From Meandrina meandrites (Eukaryota > Cnidaria > Anthozoa > Scleractinia > Meandrinidae), in the NCBI GenBank assembly GCA_963693305.1, contig OY855912.1, positions 3,708,501-3,772,500 on the forward strand: a stretch of DNA of 64,000 nucleotides, in the 5' to 3' direction. Below the pieces are notes generated by a model, which saw only the letters and a list, made by a program, of their open reading frames with translations, did no database searches and was not told the origin of the DNA. Of this stretch, positions 56,427 through 64,000 are shown piece by piece. The stretch's first letter is position 1, and every line of letters begins with the position of its first letter. Position numbers and translations under genes: made by a program.

Positions 56427-58054
56427 CTAAATAACCGCAGGCTGTTATTTGAGTCTATGAATGGCACCAAAAATGTGGTTGGCTAAGCATCTGATGATTA
56501 AAAAGCAATGCAATTAGGGCTCAAGTAATGCAGTTGAGCAAAACATTAATAAATAACTATCCCAATAAAAGCTGCAATGGATCTTTTCAAATCAGCTTTC
56601 TCAGAATTCTTAAAAGAACCACAAGTTCACCAGCTTTCTACCCTGGTTATGTGTTTAGTTCTGTTTAATAAAGTAGCAACTACATTTTGCATACATTGTT
56701 TCGAAAACTAGTCTGGCCAAGCACATTTCAAAACACTAAAGGTATATTACCAGGCCCTCAGCCTCTCTGGATAACATAAGTTCAGTAGTAACCCTGTTTC
56801 GGAGAAAAGGGAAGGCAAGGTACAAGACTGGTAATTCCAAATATTGATCACCATCCAAGTATGCAGGCCTACTACTGCTGCTCGCTTGCAAGTTGCCTTT
56901 TGCCTCTGTTTCAAAATGAGAACTTTCTGGTGCAAAACTATTCCAATGAAAATGTGTTTTACCCATATTCATGCAAATCAGACACATTTTCATAACCGAA
57001 CCCCTTTTTAAACAGAGACAAAAAACTTGGCAATGGCCTAGTTCAAAAGTAAAAGTTTAACCCTTTTAAAAGCTGAAAGGAAAAAAATTAACAAAATAAC
57101 TTCTAAGACATTAGTATTGGTATGCAACTGAACTAGGGGCAAACCAAAGATGTAAGTACACCTCCCACCCACCCTGGAGCAAGTTTTGCAAGGATAAAAT
57201 ATGGAACTGGCTTCATTTCATCACCACCAATGCCAATTTGAATCACTGGGGAGAATAACTTTCCAAGCCAACTAAAGAAAGTATGAGCCTTTGTTACGTC
57301 ATCAGAATAAGATGTTATAATATTCCAAGAAGTATTGCTATCTTCTTCTTCATCATCCTCCTTCACCACGGTGTCTTCAAGCATCCCAGGATTAATACGG
57401 AAAAGTGCGAGAACATCCTTCGCTGTAGGGAGGGTGTCTTTGCTCCAGGGAAACATGCAAGTTTCTACCAATCCTGGGCTCTCTATAGCCCAGAACCAGT
57501 CCCCTAAAAAGAAAAGCAAAAATCAGTTAACATACATGCACATGTGCTTGTGAATCAAAATCACATCACGCTCTGGAAGGTGTACTTAGACTGTTTGGAG
57601 GCGACTGACAATCCTCACGTGTAGTAATTAGGCACTTAATTTACTCTGTCAGTTATAGGGCATAAATGCTGTCAGAGGGAATACAAATATGTAAAGTATT
57701 TCTTCAATTTAATTCCATTGAGAAACTCAACTCTAGGCTTGACAGCTCTACACAACAACTTTCAAGATGGCGGTTCCCAAAACACACGCTAAAACGAGGC
57801 TCGCATAATTAACGAAGCGCGCTAAATGATGTGCATACATTACAAAATACATGTGATAATACACCTCAGACTGTTGTCCATTAGTTAGCCGATCGTTGGC
57901 AGTTTGTCGCCCGACTGTCAGCCAACAGTTCAGCCACGTCAGCTTGGCAAAAGGTTTTTTTCTGGGAGCTCTTCTTCACTTTTACCTAAGAAACTGCAGT
58001 TTAATGCCTGTATACTAATGAGTCATCTTGATCCTTCAATAATCCTTCTCAAAC

Positions 58055-58091
<37 letters not shown>

Positions 58092-58100
58092 TTTATAACC

Positions 58101-58259
58101 GTGAAGTAATATATCAAACATGAGGGAGAGTGTTTCATCACATTTCCAAACACAGAGAAGAGAGTTGGAAATACGACGCACAGCGGAGTATTTTTGACGA
58201 ACTTCGAGGTGTTTGGACATGTGATGAAACACTCTCACGAGTGTTTGATATATCTTCTC
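58101..58259. repeat. Hairpin element with GAGTGTTTCATCAC arms
   Basis: Arms AATATATCAAACATGAG / CTCACGAGTGTTTGATATAT and GAGTGTTTCATCACATTTCC / GTGATGAAACACTCTC, with CCAAACAC / GTGTTTGG inside. In intron 2 of copy C. Confidence 0.8.
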
Positions 58260-58627
58260 AATCAAACTAAAACTACGGAGAAAGCAGAGAAATAAAGTCT
58301 TGGGTGGGGAAGCAATTAACTTCCAGTCACTTGATCATGTTACAGAAACTCCGTACTTGAGCTCTGACACTGATGGACCAATCAATTACTTCACTACATT
58401 AATTGTACTGAAAAGTTCTAAATTTATTATGGTGCACAATCCTAACAACAGTGAAAAATTATTCTTACAGCACAATAGATCCAGTTCATCTCCTGCAGTC
58501 TGTATCCTGGTCAAAATGTACACAGCTTTTAGAAGATCTTTATACTTCAGCTCTTTATCTGACCCAAGCGTGTAATCTGCCAAATGAACAATGCCACATT
58601 TCCAGCGTTTCGGGGGATCAGAGAACA

Positions 58628-58738
58628 TGTATACACTGGATTCATCTTCACTCAAGTCATCATTACTACTGGATTCATCTTCACTCGAGTCATCAGAAAC
58701 ACTGGACTCATCTTCACTCCAGTCACCAGGAGTAGCTA
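58628..58738 (-). repeat. In-frame acidic serine minisatellite in exon 2 of copy C
   Basis: Three related units of about 30 bp, each with TCATCTTCACTC on the plus strand, encode SEDESS-like repeats on the coding strand. Copies A and B have a short acidic stretch here without the repeat. Confidence 0.8.
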
Positions 58739-59349
58739 AAGTCCACACCTGCAGATGTCCACTGGGTTCTTCTTCATCATTAAAATCATAATGGCTGAGC
58801 ACATAGTTTTTACAGAATTTCTCTGAAGAGAGAAGATCCTGGTTTATAAATACAAAAGAATGGTGCTTTATCAGCAACCTTTGGGCTTCAATAGACTAAA
58901 ACATGCTAATTGTGTTTTTAAAAGATATTGATACTAGACTGTAAAGAACCACTACTATAATGTGGCACAAGTTATTGATCAGATATAACAAACTGTTAAA
59001 GAAATTAGCTATTGATATATAACCTATTTATAAGGATTTTGAACTTTGCTTTCGTTGATAACTTGTTTTTCCTAGTCTGCAAGCCAGTTATTGACCATTG
59101 ACCTTTGATAATTATTTGTTGACTTTGTTTCGAGCAGTCACAGCGTCAAAACAGATAGTTACTTAATATTAGCTCTTCAAAAGAAAAGGATAAATTTGAT
59201 AACTTTGATGAGTCTAGTGCATGGGAAAGCTCTTTCAGGAACTAACAGCTGCTATTAACTTACATTTTTGGTCATCAACAACTCAACTCTCTAGTCTGTG
59301 GGAGGGGGGGGGAATAGGTTGGTCTAGACCTCTTGCAGGTTAAATTGTT

Positions 59350-59480
59350 TGCTGGACCCTCACATCATAATGTCTCAAATGGAGCCCTGGTCAGGGTCAT
59401 TGTGCGCATTGGACAAGACATGTTGGTGCCTCTTTCTTTGCCCAGGAGTGAAAATGGTTACCAGGAAGTTGTCAGGGCAA
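59350..59480 (+). repeat. Dispersed repeat in intron 1 of copy C, shared with copy A
   Basis: Matches 43200-43345 by CTGGACCCT and AAATGGAGCCCTGGT phrases. Confidence 0.5.
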
Positions 59481-59650
59481 CCTAATGATAAAAATGCTGG
59501 GTGAGGGGAGAGTAACAATTGGCTTAACTACGACTAGTATGAAGAAATTTATACCCTTGAAGCCAAAGCTAAGCTCCTGCATTAATGGGCCAATTCTGGC
59601 TTGTCAATCTCTAGAATTTAAGGTGCGGTGGACCAATGGTGGGCCACTGT

Positions 59651-59954
59651 GGGGAAGCATGGTAGCCTAGTGGTTAGTCCGCTGGAATCCAGATCAAACA
59701 GTCTGGATTCGAGCCCTGACTGGGGTCACTGTGTTGTTATTTGAGACACTTAACTCTCACAGTGCCTTTGTCCACCCAGGTGAATAGATGGGTACCAATG
59801 AATTAATAAAAGAGGGGGGATTTTTTTCTGTGATGGACTTGCATCCCATTCAGAGGGAGTAGAAATACTTCTGTTTGCTTCATGCAACAGCTAGTGAGGA
59901 TAAGCTCCTACCTGATACCACCAGGCTTTAACACAGACTTTACCTTATCACCCA
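59651..59954 (+). mobile_element. tRNA-derived SINE in intron 1 of F-box copy C
   Basis: The head has GGTAGCCTAGTGGTTAG (box A) and GGATTCGAGCCC (box B). The body and tail match the copy A SINE (GATGGACTTGCATCCC, GCTTCATGCAACAG, CTTATCACCCA). The head follows a partial copy of the copy A type head (AAGGTGCGGTGGACCAATGG), so one SINE may have inserted into, or recombined with, another. Confidence 0.78.
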
Positions 59955-60233
59955 AAATGCATGCTATTAGTTAAGACTTTTCCTGTTGCCATAACAGCAT
60001 AAAGAGGTAGACTGTTACTCACTTTCCATTCCTTACAGACCAGCATACAATTGCACACTTCTGGAAGAGGCAAGAATGCAACTATTTTCTCAATTACTTG
60101 TAATGGCAGAAAGGCAGAGTGGTCATGTCGTCTTTTGTAATAAAATCACTCAGTCTGTGTAATAACAAACAAAAGCAAAATTGTCACCAATTGCATAAAG
60201 AGAACATTAATGGCTAAATGTGCTTGGGGTTCA

Positions 60234-60876
60234 CAGTCGACTCCCGATAACTCGAGCCCTCACTAACTCGAACCTCGCGCTAACTTGAACCAAAATCGAT
60301 TTCCCCTGAATTTCCGTTATACATTTACTGTAATTTTACCCTCGGTAACTTGAACCCTCAATAACTCAAACCTCCCACTAACTCAAAGCAATTTTCATTT
60401 CCCTTCAGGCCATTTTCCATATAATTTTACCCTCGATAACTCGAACCATGTCTGTCAATACGTGACAAGTCAAAGCAAACAGTGTACTGTAGTCTAAAAC
60501 ATTATTTTTTTTTTTTAAAGCAGCCGTATTAGTCTGAAATGTCATCCGTCCTCTCTTCCTTACCCCCCAGAGGAGGGGCGCGGCCGTATGAACTTTTTCT
60601 TTTCTTTTGCATTCCGCTGATTTTCACAAAGTGTTGCTTCTTAACTCCTGTTTTCCGATTTATACAGTAATTTTGAGATGTATTGTTTTATTTTCACTCG
60701 ACTTCTCTACTCTGTGATAAAATTTGATTTATACGTACTGACTGCATCAATAGAAAAACATTAAACACCGGTTTTCCTTATTTTCGGTCATTTGTTCTAA
60801 ACTCCCGATAACTCGAACTCCTGATAACTCAAACCTTTTTCAATTTCCCTTGAAGGTTCGAGTTATCAAAGTCAAA
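60234..60876. mobile_element. Pogo/Tigger-like element, non-autonomous
   Basis: The left end CAGTCGACTCCCGATAACTC and the right end, the complement of TTGACTTTGATAACTCGAAC, are inverted repeats, with many internal CGATAACTCGAACC copies. Same family as 19774-20052. No transposase frame. Confidence 0.6.
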
Positions 60877-61050
60877 TGTAAGAGATTGTGCATTTGAACA
60901 CTGACATAACAGGCACATCACCCTATGTCTGTGTGTATCAATGGCGCGTATAGAAGAAATATAGATAAACATTACGTTGACTTCGATTTACTACTCAATA
61001 CACAAAGTTTATTCTAAATGATTCAATAAAGATCAAGATGAAATGTTAAC

Positions 61051-61159
61051 TTAGACTGCGAGCAGTCTCTCTTTTGCTGAGAAATCGACGAACGGTAAGC
61101 GGCGAAGCCGCTTACCGTTCGTCGATTTCTCAGCAAAAGAGAGACTGCTCGCAGTCTAA
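61051..61159. repeat. Perfect 109-bp palindrome (53-bp arms, 3-nt loop)
   Basis: Arms 61051-61103 and 61107-61159 are exact reverse complements around GAA. The ends read TTAGACTGCGAGC and GCTCGCAGTCTAA. TGTTAAC flanks both sides (61044-61050, 61160-61166), consistent with insertion of a foldback element. Confidence 0.97.
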
Positions 61160-61379
61160 TGTTAACTGAGTCTTATGTCATATTTTTTTGCCATCCTTGG
61201 CTGCTCAAGGCGTCATTTTGCGAGGCCATTTATTGACCGATAGAGAGACAGCTGGTTGCTGACCCCTGGAGGCTATGATCTTGTCTATTTCAAGCTCGAA
61301 CTGATGCCAAACCATCAAGATTCTCAACTCGAAAACACTGGTATCCGATTGACTAGGTATTTCTTCATGCCTGTAGGGT

Positions 61380-62205
61380 CTGATTACATGAGCCGGGCTG
61401 GCTCGGTTTGCTGAGATCTTGGCACGTCTGTTAAACGCAACAAAAATCAACTTCACGATTACAATGACAACCGGGCCAGCCCGGTTAGCCGAGATCCCGG
61501 TATCGTGATGCCGGGATCCCGGCTAAGGCCCAGTTCAGACGTCGTGCTTCTACCGTGCCGAACTAAATACAGGAATTAAGTTCGACAAAAGCACGGCAGA
61601 AGTACGGCGTCTGAATCAACTAAAAATTAAGTTCCGCAAAGCAATTAAGTTCGACAAGCTTTGCCGTGCTCCACGACTCTGGCATGGCAGCGATTCAAAC
61701 GTCGCGCTTCTGCCGTGCCAAACAAAATTCTGGGTAGTTAAGCGCCATTTTTGTTTGATCACCGCTGACTAATTGTTACGTGACTTCAATAAATCCTGAA
61801 TTTGGCACGACTCTGGCTCGACGTCTGAATCACAGTCGTGTTTGTGCCATACTACAGTCGAACCTATTGCAATTAAGTTCGGCATGGCAGAAGCATGACG
61901 TCTGAACTGGGCCTAACCGGGCTGAAAATTTTCCATGTAATCGTGTTCACTGGGCCAGCCTGGCTAAACCGGCCAGCATTAAATTTCTCTTCCAAACACA
62001 ATATCCGACGAAAAAATCAATGTTCCTCCTTCTAAATAGGATGTTACGTAGAGGTAAAGTCACCCATCCAGCTGCATAAGTGCAAAAAATTAACCACCAA
62101 ATTGCCGGGAAAAGGTGATAAAGATCATTTGTGCTAAAACCGGGCTGAAAGTCATCTCGGCAAACCCAGCCCTGCTAACCAGGCCAGCCCGGCTCATGTA
62201 ATCAG
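61380..62205. mobile_element. Inverted-repeat element rich in CCGGGCTGGC motifs, host of a nested MITE
   Basis: The ends contain CTGATTACATGAGCCGGGCT and its complement. Inside are further copies of GGGCCAGCCCGG and GGATCCCGGCTAA. A second element (61527-61913) is inserted in it. No ORF with similarity. Confidence 0.7.
61527..61913. mobile_element. Nested 387-bp PIF/Harbinger-like MITE
   Basis: Inverted ends GGCCCAGTTCAGACGTCGTG / the complement GCATGACGTCTGAACTGGGC are flanked by TAA on both sides (61524-61526, 61914-61916), the 3-bp duplication of Harbinger-type elements. Removing it rejoins CCCGGCTAACCGGG of the host repeat. Many GTGCCGAAC/GTTCGGCA repeats fill the inside. Confidence 0.75.
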
Positions 62206-63291
62206 GCACTTACTTGACTTTATTCCTAGCTCTCCTCTGGGAGAAGTTGCCTGTTAGTTGAACCTAACTATCTTGAACTTGGTTATCTTGAATTCAAATC
62301 CATTTCCCTATTGGATTTGCTTTTTCAGACTATCAGCTATCTTGAACTCCCCACTTTCTCGATTATTTTTCATTTCCCTTGAGAGTTGGAGATAATGGGG
62401 TGTTCAACTACGTTGGGTTTTGTTAATGGGGGAAAAACCGGAGAAACCTGGAGAAAAACCCTCAGAGCAAGGACAACATTAAACTCAACCGAGGTGAGTG
62501 CTTTCATCACTGTGCCATGGCTGCTCCCCAATCCCTGCTGTACTCTCGATCTCGTACGTATTCATGCCGTTTGTAAAGGATTATATGCAAGTACCAGAAA
62601 TCTTTCCGTTTAGGCACGATATCTTAAGGTTACCGTATACCTTTGGGGGTGTCTCGAGTCTAAACGATATAGCGCAGTCGGAATAAATTGTAGATAGCTA
62701 AAACCCTATATCAAATTAAAGCTTATTGAGCTGGCTTCTATAATAACCGTTTTGTAGTAGAATGAAATGTCAATCTTTTAGGAACCTCGAAACACGAGCG
62801 CCTGAGTCGCCTTTTGAAAGCTACAAGTCAAAGCGAATTTAGTACTTCGCTAATTTGATTTGTTCTTTAGTTTCCGAACCCCAAGCGCTAAAAAGCGTGT
62901 CAGCGTTTTGTCATATTCAATCGCAGTAAAAAGATACAAGACATTTTGCAAATAGGGCTAAAACACAGGGGAGTGATCGTACAAAAATCACTCCAGTAGA
63001 AAAAGTATACAAAAATAAAAAAAATCGCCGACACCTTTTTGTTATTAACATGTTAAACTAGCTGCTCGCCAAATTTGACGAAGAAGGAGCAAATTCCTTT
63101 GGAGTTGTAGCTCTTTAAAGTGTCACGTTCAAAGCGAAAAATTGATTTCAGAAAACAGCGTTTAAAAAATATCCTGCAATGCAAACAAGGGAGTGACTAT
63201 TCTGCACTCAGTTGATGTTGTTAGACAATAGGGAGACACCTCATGACATTTTATACCACGTAACACTCAGTTCATGTAGTGAATACAAAAC

Positions 63292-63412
63292 AGCACTCCG
63301 GTTAGCCTATTTAGCACTGCGGTTAGCCTACTATACACTTCGGTTAGCCTACTATGCACTCCGGTTAGCCTACTAGCACTCCGTTTAGCCTAAAAAGCAC
63401 TCCGGTTAGCCT
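63292..63412 (+). repeat. 21-bp minisatellite, about 6 copies
   Basis: Unit GCACTCCGGTTAGCCTACTA with small changes. It is the reverse complement of the subunits at 38213-38401 and of a motif at the centre of the 18738-19168 element. Confidence 0.9.
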
Positions 63413-63492
63413 ACGTTAGCTTCGTTTGCTTGCGGTTAGCTTTATATTGAGGTTAGGATATATAGCCAAAATTTAACGATTCCTTGCAGCTG

Positions 63493-63564
63493 GTCGTCGG
63501 TAGTCTAGTGGATAGCGTTCCCGCGCGGTAATCCGGCGGCCCGGGTTCAAATCCAATTGCTGAC
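63493..63564 (+). tRNA. tRNA-like sequence, degenerate (not a sound tRNA gene)
   Basis: Has a box A (GGTAGTCTAGTGGATAGC) and box B (GGGTTCAAATCC) like tRNA-Glu or Asp, and a partly paired acceptor (GTCGTCG with TGCTGAC). The T stem does not pair on its outer three positions and no regular anticodon stem forms. A T run follows, as for Pol III stops. It is likely a decayed tRNA or a SINE head. Confidence 0.4.
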
Positions 63565-64000
63565 ACTTTTTTTAACTTGAAAAAAAAATGTTAAGTGTGA
63601 TTTCTACTTCATGTATGAAAAAATAAGAAGTCTCACAACATCAACTGAGTGCTGAATAGTCACTCCCATGCAAACAAACGCCGCCCACATGAAGCTTGCA
63701 ACACCTTCTCGAATAACAAGGCCAATCAGTACGCGAGAATGGTGGCTCTCGTGATAATTCCCTCGAAAACTGTCTCGGTTGAGTGCATACACGTCATATG
63801 GATGTCAATCAAAAGAAGAATTTTTACTTCCGGTCAAAAGCGAAATATGCTCATTTCTCCGCCGATATTCACTCTTTTTCAAAACTTTTTTTTTAAATGA
63901 AAGATCACACTTTGACCATTACTTGGATCTTAAAATCCGATTTCGGGAAAATTTGTCAATCTCAAGGTATACGGTAACCTTAACACAAAACATTATACCC

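Larger units (their letters stand above)
57133..60126 (-). pseudogene. F-box gene, tandem copy C, frameshifted in the F-box exon
   Basis: Same exon plan as copies A and B: 60126-60023, 58838-58469, 57503-57133, with splice sites intact. Exon 1 is 104 nt instead of 105: one base is missing between the fourth and sixth codons (GGCAGAAAGGCAG against GGCAGAAATGGCAG on the plus strand). Translation from the usual ATG stops after ten codons. An internal ATG (MLVCKEWK) could give a protein lacking most of the F-box. Exons 2 and 3 remain fully open. Exon 2 holds an added acidic serine tract made of SEDESS-type repeats, and exon 3 has lost a few codons (122 against 126 residues). It may be a recent pseudogene, or a gene now translated from the inner start. 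A base error in the assembly is the other possibility. Confidence 0.75.
63180..63678. repeat. Inner inverted repeat inside the TTAA element
   Basis: GGGAGTGACTATTCTGCACTC with CAGTTGATGTTGTTAGAC on the left is mirrored by CTCACAACATCAACTG and GAGTGCTGAATAGTCACTCCC on the right. The enclosed part holds the minisatellite and the tRNA-like sequence, so it may be an element within an element. Confidence 0.75.
62628..63979. mobile_element. 1,352-bp TTAA-flanked TIR element
   Basis: The ends GGTTACCGTATACCTT and its exact complement (16 bp) are flanked by TTAA at 62624-62627 and 63980-63983. The flanks read GGCACGATATC...CACAAAACATTAT, and the same sequence is uninterrupted in F-box copy B (about 51776-51804), the empty site. 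A TTAA target is typical of piggyBac- and Kolobok-type elements. Inside are an inverted pair (63180-63228, 63631-63678), a minisatellite and a tRNA-like sequence; there is no transposase frame. Confidence 0.85.

Overview
The window looks like a stretch of anthozoan cnidarian (stony coral or sea anemone) nuclear genome. The case rests on single-exon rhodopsin-family receptor genes in tandem arrays, spliced genes with GT-AG introns, eukaryotic tRNAs, AT-rich spacers, and many small foldback, terminal-inverted-repeat and SINE elements. The species cannot be named from the sequence alone.

Left part (1-14,460): three copies of a repeated unit. Each carries a conserved leader block, an intron, and a rhodopsin-like GPCR coding exon (2199-3203, 7920-8933, 12379-13332). 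Units 1 and 3 each end in a tRNA gene at the same relative place. The first tRNA (4421-4493) is a normal tRNA-Val(CAC). The second (14383-14456) has the same valine-type acceptor and T arms but an asparagine-type D arm and anticodon arm, with anticodon GGT (Thr). Unit 3 is a patchwork of units 1 and 2, unit 1 holds a 565-bp transposon absent from unit 3, and unit 2 is cut off by a foldback region with a broken Crypton-like gene start.

Middle part (14,460-36,500): a diverged, inverted pair of related GPCR genes (16931-17962 plus, 21170-22213 minus), a third and distinct GPCR (26394-27401) with classical DRY and NPxxY motifs, and a single-exon BTB-BACK-PHR gene of the BTBD3/BTBD6 type (34461-35819, minus). 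The spacers hold several small inverted-repeat elements and low-complexity tracts.

The stretch from 36.5 to 41.6 kb is a field of palindromic DNA: a 1.1-kb foldback element, a 63-bp minisatellite and at least four hairpin elements.

Right part (41.8-64 kb): a tandem triplication, all on the minus strand, of a three-coding-exon gene with an N-terminal F-box and a C-terminal region I do not recognise. Copies A and B are intact. Copy C has a 1-nt deletion in the F-box exon and an acidic serine repeat in exon 2. All three share a SINE in intron 1, so the insertion predates the duplications. An intact intronless ribosomal protein L22 ORF lies in the 5' UTR intron of copy B, on the same strand. At the matching place in copy C sits a 1.35-kb TTAA-flanked element whose empty site can be read in copy B. 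Perfect palindromes lie at 52951-53217 (next to a Penelope-like tail) and 61051-61159.

The observations most worth following are the chimeric tRNA, the F-box triplet with its internal time markers, the nested RPL22 copy, and a 21-bp minisatellite motif found inside or beside three separate palindromic elements.
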